A stretch of 64,000 bases of DNA from the NCBI RefSeq assembly GCF_003265705.1, contig NW_020312828.1, forward strand, positions 53,376,055 through 53,440,054. The letters run 5' to 3'. The notes under the pieces were generated by a model. The model did no database searches and had not been told where the DNA came from. It saw only the letters and a list, made by a program, of their open reading frames with translations. The stretch's first letter is position 1. Every line of letters starts with the position of its first letter. Shown here in pieces: positions 35,181 to 46,684 of the stretch. The position numbers and the translations under genes were made by a program. This DNA comes from Callorhinus ursinus (lineage: Eukaryota; Chordata; Mammalia; Carnivora; Otariidae).

Positions 35181-36205
35181 ACATTTCAACTTGTACCCTA
35201 GTTTTAAGTCCTATCTCGCCTGAGATAGTCACCCACCCCTAAAGATAGACATCTGAATGTCTTTCTCAAAGGTAATTTTAAAAATAGTAAATTGAAAACA
35301 CATTACTATTTTACAACTGCTACAGGAAGTTTGGAAGCTGAAGTAAAAAGTCACCCACAATCATGCTCTTTTCATGTGATTTGTATTATTCTTTTGGTAT
35401 TTTCCCTTCTGATTGTTTTTCTGTGAACATATATTTGCATAGTTGTAATTCTAATGCACATTCAATTTTTTGTTCTGCTTGGCTTTTTTAAAAGCATTTT
35501 GTTTTAGGTACTTTATATGCTACTACAGGACATTTATAACCATTAAAAAATTACTTAATTCTTCAAGTGAATATTTAATTATTATTTCTGCTATCCTTCC
35601 TCTCCTGTCTTGCTATTATAAACACTGCTATAGCAGACAATTTCATGACAGTATCCTTTTGTATATATTAGATTAATTCCTTGATATACATTCTCCAATG
35701 TGAAATTAATGCTTTAATGATAATTCACTTCAGTCATATACTGTCTAGGATTATAACTATAGGCCTTAAACAGGCCAGTGGTGAAACTGAAAAATGAATG
35801 CTAGGGTAGAAGATTAAGGGAAGAAGAGGAGGTATTTTTTTCAATGAAACTATATACTCCTTAAGGAGAGGTAGCTAGCCTTATAGTGCTTTGCTCTTTC
35901 TTCTTATGAGGAAACAATGTTCATTCGTTAAATATTTATTGAGCACTTATTTATTGAGCACTCTAAGTACAAAAACATAATGCCTGCCCTCAGAAAGCTT
36001 ACTGTTGACTGAGAGAGACAGACATTCAAACAGGCTATTAGAATACACAGAAATAAGGACTACAATGGGTATAACGTGTTTGTTTGAGCAAATCACACAG
36101 GAAGTAATAAAGATGAAATCTGCATCCAGGTCTGTATATTATTATATTAAAGAATATACAGAAAGAGCAACTAAACTCATATTGGAGGGCTCAGAGAATT
36201 CATTC
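35181..36205. other. Intergenic with traces of old repeats
   Basis: 35460-35720 resembles a very old minus-strand L1M/HAL-type tail (TATTATAAACACTGCTATAG). At 35934-35962 the 14-mer ATTTATTGAGCACT is tandemly duplicated (copies at 35934-35947 and 35949-35962). It begins an old interspersed repeat with CCCTCAGAAAGCTTACTG. No gene. Confidence 0.45.
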
Positions 36206-36222
36206 AAAAAATTGTGTGCTAG

Positions 36223-36420
36223 GGCGCCTGGGTGGCTCAGTTGGTTAAGCGACTGCCTTCGGCTCAGGTCGTGATCCCGGAGTCCCGGAATCGAGTCCCA
36301 CCCACATCAGGCTCCCTGCTCAGCAAAGGAGCCTGCTTCTCCCTCTGACCCTCCCCCGTCTCATGTACTCTCTCTCTCTCATTCTCTCTCTCTCAAATAA
36401 ATAAATAAATCTTTAAAAAC
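36223..36420 (+). mobile_element. Can-SINE (SINEC), young, sense
   Basis: Head GGCGCCTGGGTGGCTCAG, TCGTGATCCCGGAGTCCCGG, CT-rich tail, (AAAT)n. Exact 17-bp target duplication AAAAAATTGTGTGCTAG at 36206-36222 and 36421-36437. Confidence 0.96.
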
Positions 36421-36437
36421 AAAAAATTGTGTGCTAG

Positions 36438-37529
36438 TCACTAAAGGTAGAATTCTGAAGTTCAGGGGGCTCTTGGTCTGGTGGAGACTGACACATATTT
36501 TAAAAATAGCTATAGTAGATTTAAAATTCCAAATGAATTTCTAAACCAAGATAAAGATTTCAGATGAAATATCTGAAATTCTGTTTTATGATTCAGAGAG
36601 GATATAGATGGGATGAAACATGGAAAGAGCATTTATGAGGTACAACAAGAATGGAAGGAGAAGAAAGCCACATTCCCTTTTCTACATCTTATTTTCAGCC
36701 AGTCCTACATGGGGGAGGTAGGCTGAAATACTTACCCTTTATTGAAGACAAGAGTTGGTAAATATATCAGATTGGACCTCTTAATTTCTAAATCAAGACT
36801 GCATTTTTGTGACCCAAGTAAGCATATGACATTCTATTCCAAAAAGAGTTCAGAAGAAATAAAAAAGAAGGGACTGCCCAAATTTTTATCCAGGTAAGTG
36901 CAGCATTACCTCCACCTGAGCCAAAAGATAATGAGAGATTCTTTTGATGTCGTACTATGAATCTTCCATATTCAACTTACCAGGTGTCATGGCTATATAT
37001 ATATACAGTCTTAATTTCCTAGATGGTCAGAGACTTGATGTCATACATCGGTGCTCATTCTTTAAGGGCATGTGGTATAGTCAGCTAATTACCTCAAATC
37101 CATATGTCCTTTGTTTTGTTCAGAGAACCCTAGGACTTTAGAAGCTGATAAAGCTGCCCAGCTAATGACTACTTTTTCTAGCCTCCCTCACAATGAGGTA
37201 TATCCATGTAACTAAATTTTGGCCACTGGTATATGAGAACTAAATTATGCAACTCTGGGTCACTTCCTTATAAAAAGGAAGCTGATGGCCTTCATATCCT
37301 TTTTCCTCTTTGCCACTGGCTGTGACCTGATGAGAATTTAAACAACTGCCTCTGGATATAGAGTTATGAGAGCTATGTGTTATAACAGAGCTGCCTTGCC
37401 AACCCTACCTCTGGATTGTTAGGTATAAATTTATATAACTTAAAATACAACAGACATTTTGTATATATGTATAATATAATAATGCTATTTTATTCATTAG
37501 GGGAGATTTTCTTATAGTAAATTAGCCTA
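36438..37529. other. Intergenic, one possible old LTR-like repeat
   Basis: 37150-37470 (CTAAATTTTGGCCACTGGTA, TTATAAAAAGGAAGCTGATG, TTTTTCCTCTTTGCCACTGG) has the style of an old mammalian LTR or medium-reiteration repeat, family not identified. Short (TA)n at 36996-37006. No gene recognised. Confidence 0.35.
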
Positions 37530-37845
37530 TTCTTTGCTTAATTCAGGAAGAGTAGTGGTGTAAGGCTAGAATATTCCAGGCAAATAGGTAAAAGTATAAA
37601 AGAGTAGGTGATTCAGGTAAGTACAAGTATTTTGGTATGACTAGACTGCAGGCTATATGAGAGTAAGTGGTGAGAGTAGAAGTTGGTAAAATAGGTATTA
37701 GCCAAATCATGAGGAAACTTGTATATCACATCACCAAATTTAGATTTTATCCTATTAGCAGTAGGGAACCATTGAAAGTTGTTGAACAGGGGCATAGTTT
37801 AAAGAAAGATCACATTGGCAATAGTAGAGAGGATGAACGACTTTT
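37530..37845 (+). repeat. Old medium-reiteration repeat
   Basis: AGCCAAATCATGAGGAAACT, TTTATCCTATTAGCAGTAGG, GAACCATTGAAAGTTGTTGA and AAGATCACATTGGCAATAGT make a recognisable order of an ancient mammalian interspersed repeat. 58960-59160 appears to carry the next part of the same family (AAGATCACGCTGGCTGCAGT). I do not assign a family name. Confidence 0.5.
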
Positions 37846-39184
37846 GTCCTGTTGTAGTTTAGGATTGTCTGTGTCTTTAAACCCCTTCTCTAAAGTTGGA
37901 TAATCAAGAGTAATGTAATCTGGCTTTTCTTCAGTTTAGATGAGTTCATATAATCCTAAACTCCGGGGTTCATTATGAAATCAAAGGAGCAGGAACAATC
38001 TTTCCAGAATCCTCTTCCTCATCCTGAGCTGTTATGAGTGGGTTGGAAGGCTAGCCCTGCTTGGTGAAGCTACATGCCTTTCCAGCAGTGCTAGTATCAT
38101 TCAGAAAATTCTGGGCAATTTCTCCTTTTAGATCCAAGCTAAAATTCACATCCAAACTGAGCCTTTTTAGAGAATTACTTTTCCAGTTGTATTGCTGACA
38201 GATCTGTTCTCTGTAGTCATTTCCTCATATTGCACAGCTTTTTTTTTTTTTTTTTTTTATCATGTGCTTGCTGACTCACAGCAACACTTAGTTCCATGCC
38301 TTGGGCCCTTGAATCTTTTGGTGTGTACTTAAAGAAGAGCCAATCTAAGTGTCCCTGGTTTTGTTTCCTGTTGTTCCGTAAGCATATTATATGTAGGATA
38401 GTAACAACAAAGTGCCTGGTTACTTTTAGTTACTTTTAGGAACTACACTGAGTGCTTTAATGTTCATTAGCCTACAAAATAATGTAATTCATATACACAA
38501 ATAGAAAATACTCCTCCAGCTTGGAAGTTTTTTCTTTACATCTTAGCAATTAAAGGTAAGCAGGTTGTTATGGAACTTTCTTGCCATTTGCTTTTGTTTT
38601 GTTATTCTCACAAAAGAAAATGGGAAAAATTTTCTAGTGAGCTAAGCCCATTACCCCCAAGGGACTATTCATTCTGCACTACACTAGAGGGAAGGACAGC
38701 TAAGATGAGTGATATCTTGGCTTGCTCTAATCATGTTCATTTGGCAATATTTACAGTCCTGCTCACCCCTCCTTCAAATGGTATATCAAAAGCTTTGGGT
38801 ATCTAAACCCTTGCCTGTAACAAATTTTCTCAACATGCCCCTTTGCCTCTTACAGATTTTAAGCAGATGTATTGAATCAGTAAAATGAAGATGTGGTAAA
38901 TTCCACTTTATCTTGAATAGAAACAATTACCAAAGCTCAAGCATATTTCTTCTTGGTCCTCTTTTATTTGAGAGAGGCAGAGACAGAGCAAGCATAACTG
39001 TTAAGAGAAATTTTTTTTAAGATAGCACCCAAGGCAAGATCACCTGACATCCTATCCTTAGGTCCAAAATGCTGTCCACTGGAAATTGATCTTTATATTG
39101 ATGATCCTTAAATACTTAAAAAAATACTTCCCAAATAATTAAGGAAATATTGGTCCATCAGCAAGTATTTATTGACTATCTACT
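37846..39184. other. Intergenic, mostly unique
   Basis: Contains a T-run of about 18-20 at 38240-38259 and a short tandem GTTACTTTTA near 38418-38437. No gene or named repeat supported. Confidence 0.45.
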
Positions 39185-39310
39185 ATCAACTAATAACCAA
39201 GTAAGCTTAGTATTGTTAACTCTGCTTTAGAGATGAGGAAACTGAGGCACAGTTAGTTTCAGGAATCTGCTCAAGGTCACACATCTAGAAAGTGGTAAAA
39301 GAAGGAGTAG
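39185..39310 (-). mobile_element. MIR fragment
   Basis: AGATGAGGAAACTGAGGCAC, CTGCTCAAGGTCACACATCT and AGAAAGTGGTAAAAG are the reverse of the MIR core ('...GTGACCTTGAGCAAG...GTGCCTCAGTTTCCTCATCT'). Confidence 0.85.
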
Positions 39311-39599
39311 TACCAAAGCTCATAGTAGTTTAACTTTCCTCAAGGAGTTGACAGTATAGGTGGGAGAATAAGACTAATACATGAAAAAATTAGGGAATAA
39401 TTAAACCCAGAACCATGTGGTCAAGACTATGGGTATAATATACAGAGGATAAATAATTAGGCTTCAAGCAGAATGTTAGCTTTGAACTAGATCTCGAGGA
39501 TGAAATAGAACTTACATAGAGTAGAGGGAAAATACAGTTCAGTCATGAAGGAATAGTCAGAGCAAATATTGCAGGGGAGAACTGTAGAATCTAAGTTCT

Positions 39600-39784
39600 A
39601 CAGTTTGAGAATACCCAGTACTATAGGCTCTCTCTCCTCCCACACCCATTACCCATACTCCATGCAGTGTGGTGGTAGAGAAAGCATGTTGACTTCCAAA
39701 TAAGAAATTCCAGCTCTGACTGTCCAAAATAGACTTTCTTGGTAAAAATCTATTTATCTACATAGTTGGAAATGGGGTAAGATG
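39600..39784 (+). repeat. Left arm of a 185-bp perfect inverted repeat
   Basis: Starts ACAGTTTGAGAATACCCAGT and ends AAATGGGGTAAGATG. Base-by-base comparison with the reverse complement of 39876-40060 found no mismatch or gap across 185 bp. The arm contains no SINE or L1 sequence that I can recognise. It is 20 bp downstream of a short palindrome, CTGTAGAA-TCTAAG-TTCTACAG (39582-39603), which overlaps its first bases. Confidence 0.97.
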
Positions 39785-39875
39785 GGGTAAGAATCTAAGT
39801 TCTACAGTTCTCCCCTGTATTTTCCGTGTTGCATACATTTCACTTTATTCTAGTTCTTCAAGTTTGGTAACCCAT
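39785..39875. other. 91-bp spacer of the large inverted repeat
   Basis: It is not random. AGAATCTAAGTTCTACAGTT (39790-39809) is a direct copy of 39586-39605. CTACAGTTCTCCCCT (39802-39816) is the reverse complement of 39573-39587. CTGTATTTTCC just after is the reverse complement of GGAAAATACAG at about 39528-39538. The spacer is therefore partly assembled from sequence left of the palindrome. Confidence 0.9.
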
Positions 39876-40060
39876 CATCTTACCCCATTTCCAACTATGT
39901 AGATAAATAGATTTTTACCAAGAAAGTCTATTTTGGACAGTCAGAGCTGGAATTTCTTATTTGGAAGTCAACATGCTTTCTCTACCACCACACTGCATGG
40001 AGTATGGGTAATGGGTGTGGGAGGAGAGAGAGCCTATAGTACTGGGTATTCTCAAACTGT
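39876..40060 (-). repeat. Right arm of the 185-bp perfect inverted repeat
   Basis: Exact reverse complement of 39600-39784. Identity stops at 40061 (C, where pairing with T at 39599 would need A) and inside at 39875. An RNA or single strand could form a 185-bp stem with a 91-nt loop. Confidence 0.97.
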
Positions 40061-41207
40061 CTTCTTTTCAAGTCCTAAGCCGACCCAATTCTGCTTAGCT
40101 TCCTAGATTGCAGGGCTGTCAGATGGAAAGGAAAAACAAAGTACATGAAGTTTCTTTTAAGGTGCACATGTGGACTGGTGTTTCTTTTCTTGGCTGTTAG
40201 AAGGCGCCTTCATCACGGCACAAAGGAATTTTCTTGATACTGTGGGGATTTATTGGTACATGTTATAATGTACCACAGAGGTACTTTTTCCTTCTGCAGA
40301 ATTATGTCTGATGGGTGACAAAGCAAATACCCAATAGGCTTCTGAGATATGATGTGTGGATCCTGAAAAGAAAGGAGTTTAATGGTTGAAAAGGAAGGAG
40401 AAAAAAAAGAACAGGGAGACAAGTTTGCTCTTTTACCTCAAACTTTGTCTTACTATGGAAATGATACTGTTTAAAAAAAATCCATACTTCACAGATATTA
40501 GCTTTTGGCTAGGAGGCAAACACTGTTCTTTTAGAACATGTAGAAGGAAAATGAAGTTTAAGGAAATGCCTGATTCTTAGAGGATTCTTGGAAGGACATT
40601 CAGTGGATGTTCTTAAAATCTACTTGGGAGGTTTGTAAAGACAGGAGTGATACAGTTGTATCTTCTTTGACACTTTTTCACCTGGTTCTGCCTACAATGG
40701 ATGCGGAGAGCTGGATTAGATGATTTCTACTCCAGCCTTGCTGATCTGTGGTTATATTCACGTTGTTTTAACCAAAGGGAATTAGCCTTTAGAGATTTAG
40801 AAGTATTTAATGGGGACATATTTGAAAGTCTATCTTGTTAAAATGAAATGATACAATTATTAATATAGTTAAAAGATTAGAGGCCTAGGACAACAATTTC
40901 AGAAAGAATTCCTGAAGTCTTTGTTAATGGAGAGAGTCATGGCTAAGTAAATTTTATTTCTCTGTAGTAGAGGGAGTGCCTTGAGATATTCTGTACTTAT
41001 ACAACTATATTAAAAATAGGTCTGTCAAAGTGGGCTATGTCCCTTACTGTGTCTCTGTCTTGCTTTTGTATTTTGGGGCATGCATCCCTAAGTAAATGAG
41101 CAACAAATCTTCAGGAGACTGGGGTCTCCTGACAGTATAGATGTTATACCTGAAAGAAACATTGCATATTTGCATACTATTGCATCATTTATGGGGTCTT
41201 TACATTC
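40061..41207. other. Intergenic, no recognised feature
   Basis: Frames at 40213-40422 (minus) and 40386-40580 (plus) have no domain. No repeat recognised. Confidence 0.4.
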
Positions 41208-41389
41208 TCTCTCTCTCTTTTTTTTTTTTTTTTGTAGAGAGGGAGAAACAGGGGATAGTGGCAGAGGGAGAGGGGGAGAAAGAATCTTAAGCAAGACTTG
41301 GGGCTAGATCTCACAACCCTGAGATCATGACCTGAGCTGAAATCAAGAGTCAGACACTCAACCAACTGCACCACCCACCCAGGTGCCCC
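41208..41389 (-). mobile_element. Older Can-SINE, antisense
   Basis: (TC)n and T-run, purine-rich part, AACCCTGAGATCATGACCTG, AATCAAGAGTCAGACACTCA and CCACCCAGGTGCCCC, with a duplicated CACC in the head. No clear target duplication. Confidence 0.9.
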
Positions 41390-41689
41390 TCTGATTATCT
41401 TTTAAGAGTAGAAATTTCAAGCAAATAGGAAATTTTTATTCAAAGACTTGCTACTTCCCATATAGATTTCTTGGGTTCCACTCATTAAGTAAACACCTAT
41501 GTGCCAGTAGTAATTCAAAACATTGGAAATACAATGATAAGAGATCAACACGGTCCTTGTCATTAAATATTCATTGTCTGGACTCTCAAGTTCTTAAAAG
41601 GATGTCACACCCAGTAATAATTTAATATAATTAGAAGAAAGTTTCCTTTGTATAAAGCTAGATTATTCCCAGAATTATTGTAATACTTA

Positions 41690-41830
41690 CAAGAGAAAAT
41701 TTTGAAATTGGAAAGGATTTGGGAAATGTCTCCTTTTCAGTCAAGAATCCATTTTAAAAATCACTGGTAGTTCTAGAAAAATCAGATTTTCCAATTTATT
41801 CATAATGTGGTAGAATCAAGTATACTTTTA
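41690..41830 (+). repeat. Unclassified dispersed repeat, copy A
   Basis: Aligns by eye with 44385-44525: shared GGAAAGGATTTGGGAAA-like start, ATTTT.AAATCACTGGTAG, then TTTTCCAATTTATTCATAAT and GTGGTAGAAT. The two copies are about 2.7 kb apart, same strand, clearly diverged. I do not recognise the family. Confidence 0.6.
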
Positions 41831-43537
41831 GAGATCTGCAACAGCACATTGGTAAGGGAGGCATGCAACAAGAAACCAATTTCAAATTTTGTTTCTTATT
41901 TCTGAAATGGTTTTCTGTCATAACTTTGGAAAACCAGCACCATGAATTTTTCAAATTATCCTTAGGCAGCTCTGGCATAATTTATGTTAAGAGGTTTTGG
42001 CCTGTTTATGTACCCTGGAATTTGCCAAAATTAGTAATGTGATATTCCATATTTAGCAAACCTATAGAGCAATAAATAAGGACATATGACTATTGGGGAG
42101 TGCTGTTTGTTTAAATTCTTTTTTGTGGCATTCATGAAATGTGGGGGACTTCCAACTCAAATTCTGCAATATTAGGCAGCAAGTTGTACTCTGAACCAAA
42201 CCAGATGGTGATCAGCTCTATTCCTATTATCAACTCACTATAGCGATGGTTACCAGACCTTACTTGCAACTTTAACATTTGGAACAGATTAACAACAGTT
42301 AGACTGAAATGAGAAACCTCCATTTTACTAAAAGTTTCAGAACATATCATGCTGTAAAATCAGAAAGACTAGTAAGAAAAATTATGAGGGAAAGAGTTCA
42401 CTGTCTACCTTGGTTTCTCCCTACAGGATGTGTTATTTCCCTTTTATGAGGGCCTTTTTCAAAGGAATTTTAATGTGGAGTATTGTGAGGATTAGGGTCT
42501 ATTAGCCTATCAGCCTCCTGAGGTGCCCCATTTCACAACCCATTGTTGCATTTATCTCAGTGTCGCCATGAGCAGTGCAGGCCTGAGGTACACAAGGGGG
42601 GTTGTTTGCACTTTGGGGGATTTCCTTTGCAATAAGGTTACAAACACATACACACAGACTCACACACGCACACTTGCACACACACACCCTGTACAACTTC
42701 AGAGGTTCACCCAGCCACTCAAATTCATGAAACATTTGGGCTGCCCAGACTTGGCTTGTGGATTTGAATGTATTTGGCTACATGCTTTTTGCCTTGTCAG
42801 CCAGTGCCCCAATGCCATATACTGTCTATTTCTCACAGTGACCTTGTCTTTGTGGCATCTATTGGTCAAGTCCATTCCTAGGGCAATGTGTGTCCTTCAC
42901 ATCTAACTTTGTATATGGGTGAAACCAGGTTAAAGTCAACACTGAGGCCAGCAAGTCTTAAAGTTACAGCTATCAGGACAGAATGTCACTGAGTTCAATG
43001 ACCATTTTGTGGTATAGAAAACTAAGGTATTTAGTTAAAGAATGTACTAAAGACACACAGTTGGTATAAGTGGTAGATGTGTTGAGGACAGATATGAGTG
43101 TTGCTAATGTATCGACATTCTTCTATGATTATGATTCAGAGACAGGGACAAAAAGGTAAATTCTCTACTTTCTATACTTAAATGGTGGCAACTCTGCTCT
43201 TGTTCTTCTGGTAGGCTGAACAGCTTGCCAGAGAAACCTTTTAGAGAGAGGCTGACTGCTTTTGTGGATTTTTGTTTATTCTCTAGCCAAGATCTTGCTT
43301 CAGGGTTGATTGGAAATCCTTTTGCCTGTTTCTTGGTGTGATAGGAAATAAAAATTCCTCTTTAGGAATGGGTTTTTGAAGGCTCTTGTACTGTACAAAT
43401 CAGGAAAGGTGAAAATAATGCTTAGGTCTAGGATGATAAGAATGCCTCACTCTTGTCTGAAACTGAATTTTGGGGTGCAGTTGTTAGAAATGCAGACAAT
43501 GGAGTTATGAAAGATCTGGAGGAAAGTGGTAAGAGGG
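41831..43537. other. Intergenic, one degenerate CA repeat
   Basis: A degenerate (CA)n tract at 42644-42688 produces the readthrough frames at 42502-42735 and 42523-42906. No gene or named element seen. Confidence 0.5.
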
Positions 43538-43565
43538 GAGAGAGAGAGAGAGAGAGAGAGAGAGA
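43538..43565. repeat. (AG)n microsatellite
   Basis: Uninterrupted AG dinucleotide array of about 14 units. Confidence 0.95.
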
Positions 43566-43799
43566 ACCAGGCAGGGGATAACCATTGCAAATTGCAAAAA
43601 GGAGAATGTTCTTTATCCTAAAAGTAGAAGGAACTCTTTTAAATATTTTTTAACTAGAAATGACAGATAGCATTGGAAACTATATGACTGCACTCTAGAA
43701 GAAGTAGGATTATTAGAAGCCAAGAATAATGAAAACCATTTAGGACGTTATTGCAGTAGATCAGGTGAGTGATCATTTTGACTACTATGGTCCTTCAAG

Positions 43800-44260
43800 T
43801 TTTTGTTCTGTTCACCCATAATTATGGCTATATATATTTTAATAAAATGGATTTTACCATATATATACTTTTTAAACTCTGATTTTTTTTAACGTCACAA
43901 CTTATGGTGAACTTTTTTTTGCCACTTATCATTCTTCTATATTAATTTTTAATGGCCACATAATATTCCCTCATATAAGAATATTATAAAGTTTATTGAG
44001 TCATCCCTTACTGAGTGATATTTGAGTTTTCAGTTTTGCAATAGACACTATTATGACTATCCTTGTAAGTACATCTTCACTCACATTATGACTATTTCAT
44101 TAGGATAACTTTCTAGAAGGAGAATTTCTGGGACAAAGAGTATTCAAAAGTCTTAAATTTTTTTAGGGTGTTGCCAAATTGTACATGGCTGCAATTCAGC
44201 TTCTTTTCCAGTATAGCTGATACTCAAGGAGCTGTGTGCGAGTTGCATGTAAAATCCCCA
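43800..44260 (-). mobile_element. Very old L1 3' region
   Basis: AATGGCCACATAATATTCCC, GAGTTTTCAGTTTTGCAATA, GAAGGAGAATTTCTGGGACA and GGTGTTGCCAAATTGTACAT on + are the reverse of the ORF2 end/3' UTR of ancient L1M/HAL-type elements. Strongly diverged. Confidence 0.55.
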
Positions 44261-44384
44261 CACTGTATGTGCTCCTCTTCTCAAATTTGTTAATTATGAT
44301 TCTTCCTTATAGTGTACAGTACCTTGTAAATAATAAGTGTACTTCTCTTATTATAATAAATAATCAGTTACTTCTCTTATTCCG

Positions 44385-44525
44385 GACACTAGAGTTAAAA
44401 TTTGGAATGGGAAAGACTTGTGAAATTCTTCTTTAAACTAAGAATTCATTTTTTGAAATCACTGGTAGATCTAAATCTATCATATTTTCCAATTTATTTA
44501 TAATGTGATAGAATAAATAAAAGTT
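44385..44525 (+). repeat. Unclassified dispersed repeat, copy B
   Basis: Counterpart of 41690-41830: TTGGAATGGGAAAGACTTGT, GAAATCACTGGTAGATCTAA, TTTTCCAATTTATTTATAAT and GTGATAGAAT. Confidence 0.6.
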
Positions 44526-45241
44526 TATCCATCTTAGACATAAAAAAACATAATCTCTGTCCTCAAGCATTCAAACTTTCTAAAATAGACTTTTTTTAGA
44601 GCGGTTTTATCTACATAGAAAAATTCAAGGATTTTATAATTATCAAAAAGAGAAAAGAAGAAGAAAGAAGAAAAAGAAAGATCAAGGACATAAAATAGGT
44701 AGGTATTTTTGAAGTGAAAGAAAATTATTATTTTTCCTTTGAATTTTTTGGAAGGTAAAATTGTAATTTGTTAATGCTTGGAGCTGCTTACAACAAGGAT
44801 CTATCAGAGGATAGATCCCTTTGGTTGAAATTCATGAGAAATTGCTTAGTGAAGAAGATCTTGAATGGACTGATTATAAGAGAGTTCTTATTCCCACAGT
44901 GGCAGTTATGTTTCTAATGAGATGAACATTATAACCAACTTGGAACCATCTCATCTGTGTTAAATACAATTCCTTTTGGTTACATGTTAACATGCCACAA
45001 ACTTACTCTTCAGTTAAAATAATACCCAACTCCCATTCTTCTTTTCCTTAATTTGAATACTGTCTTCCTAAATGTTAGGCACATAGTAGATGCTTAGTAA
45101 ATGCTTGATTAATTCATTAACCTGGAAACTAGCCATTAATAGATTAAAGATTCTTATTTTGGATCTGCCTTGCTATGAAGATTAGGGGCAAAATACGCCA
45201 TTCATACCAGAGAAGCATGTTTGAGGTAATCAAGGTGAGGG
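44526..45241. other. Intergenic with an A/G-rich tract and an L2 trace
   Basis: Purine-rich (GAAGAAAGAAGAAAAAGAAAG) near 44648-44685. 44985-45120 ends like an L2 (TTAGGCACATAGTAGATGCT, AGTAAATGCTTGATTAATTC). No gene. Confidence 0.5.
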
Positions 45242-45251
45242 CAGTAACTTA

Positions 45252-45463
45252 AAAAATCTTTTTAAAAAGATTTTATTTATTTATTTGCCAGAGACAGAGA
45301 GAGCAAGAGTGAGAGCACAAGCAGGGGGGTGGCAGGCAGAGGGAGAGGGAGAAGCAGGCTCCCCGTTGAGCAAGGACCCCAATGCAGAACTCGATCCCAG
45401 AACCCTGGGATCATGACCTGAGCTGAAGGCAGACGCTTAACTGACTGATACACCCAGGCATCC
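45252..45463 (-). mobile_element. Can-SINE (SINEC), antisense
   Basis: AAAAGATTTTATTTATTTAT, purine-rich middle, AGCAGGCTCCCCGTTGAGCA, AACCCTGGGATCATGACCTG and CACCCAGGCATCC. Exact 10-bp target duplication CAGTAACTTA at 45242-45251 and 45464-45473. Confidence 0.95.
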
Positions 45464-45473
45464 CAGTAACTTA

Positions 45474-46489
45474 TCTTAACTGGTATTCTGGGTAGCAACT
45501 ATTCACACCTCAGTAACTCTTTTCTATTGTGCTTTAAGAAATTCATTTCTACTGCATACTTACATTTTCTCAACTATCCTGTGTTCTCAAATAGTCAACA
45601 CAAAACCACACCCAAGACATAACAAAACCCAAAACAACAATAACAACAACAAACAAAAGGACAGCCTAGCCAGACTCTAACAAATCATCACATAAGAACC
45701 TTGTTTCTTTGGGATTTCACAGGTTCCCATTTAATAGTCCCTTTCCCCTATTACTCTATTTCTAGAACACTAATACCACTGTGATATCTCATTAGCCAAG
45801 AGCATTTTCTTTCTTAAATCTTGTCAATTAACAATTCAGAGGAAGAGCTTAAGATATTACTATTTTCAAGAGTTACTGTATTTTATTAGGGGGATCTTTA
45901 AAAAGGAAAAAAAAAACCTTTATGATTCAAAGTAGCAATGTGTAATGGAGGGGATTTTAGGTGACCTATGGATGCCATTTTGAAAGTTCTTTCTAATATC
46001 TGAAGTATTGAGGAACTTATTTAAATTTTCCTTTCAAAACATCATCCTCCTACTCTAATATTATAACCACCGGAAAAGATGGTTTCTATACTCTGTAGCC
46101 CAATCAGAAATTTTCCCACCATGAAAATGTGTGCCTGTTTGAATTGCTTTCCCATTTGTGATATAAAGCCAAATCCCCAAGAATACAGCAAAAACCTTGT
46201 TATAGAACATCCTTGGTTCCAACATTTTATTTAAAAGTGGCTTTATCTTAATGTATATGTCCTTATACCTAAAGGAAATCATCCTGTTAAAATGTTTGCA
46301 TTTTAACCTTTAAGATGTTATAAACCAAAGCTTGACATTAAATGAATGAATGAATGTGTTCTTGACTCTGATTTGTGATGTGGTGCATCACACTATGATC
46401 AGGCTGTTTTACTTGGTGTTGTTAACAATTATTTTTTTAGTTTTCCACTATCCAGACTTCTATTAATCAGGCCACAATCTATTTTCTTT
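45474..46489. other. Intergenic with short simple repeats
   Basis: (CAA)n-rich A/C tract at 45627-45659 and (TGAA)n at 46341-46356. No gene recognised. The frame at 46061-46282 shows no domain. Confidence 0.45.
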
Positions 46490-46684
46490 TAGTAAAAGAT
46501 TTTATTTATTTGGGTGAGAGAGAGCATGCGTGAGCACAAATGGGGGGGGTGGGAAGGAGGGAGGGAGAAGCAGACTCCCCTCTGAGCAGGGAGCCTGAGG
46601 AGACTTGGGGCTCCATCCCAGGACCCTGAGACCATGACCAAGCTGAAGGCAGCCATTTAACCAACTGAGCCACCCAGGTTCCCC
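46490..46684 (-). mobile_element. Can-SINE, antisense
   Basis: AAAGATTTTATTTATTTGGG, G-run, AGACTCCCCTCTGAGCAGGG, GACCCTGAGACCATGACC and GAGCCACCCAGGTTCCCC. Confidence 0.93.

Noticed and set aside
39600..40060. Interpretation of the palindrome as a DNA transposon with terminal inverted repeats
   Set aside because: The arms are unique sequence with 185-bp perfect identity, there is no target-site duplication outside 39600/40060, and the spacer is made of left-flank pieces. A fold-back event fits better.
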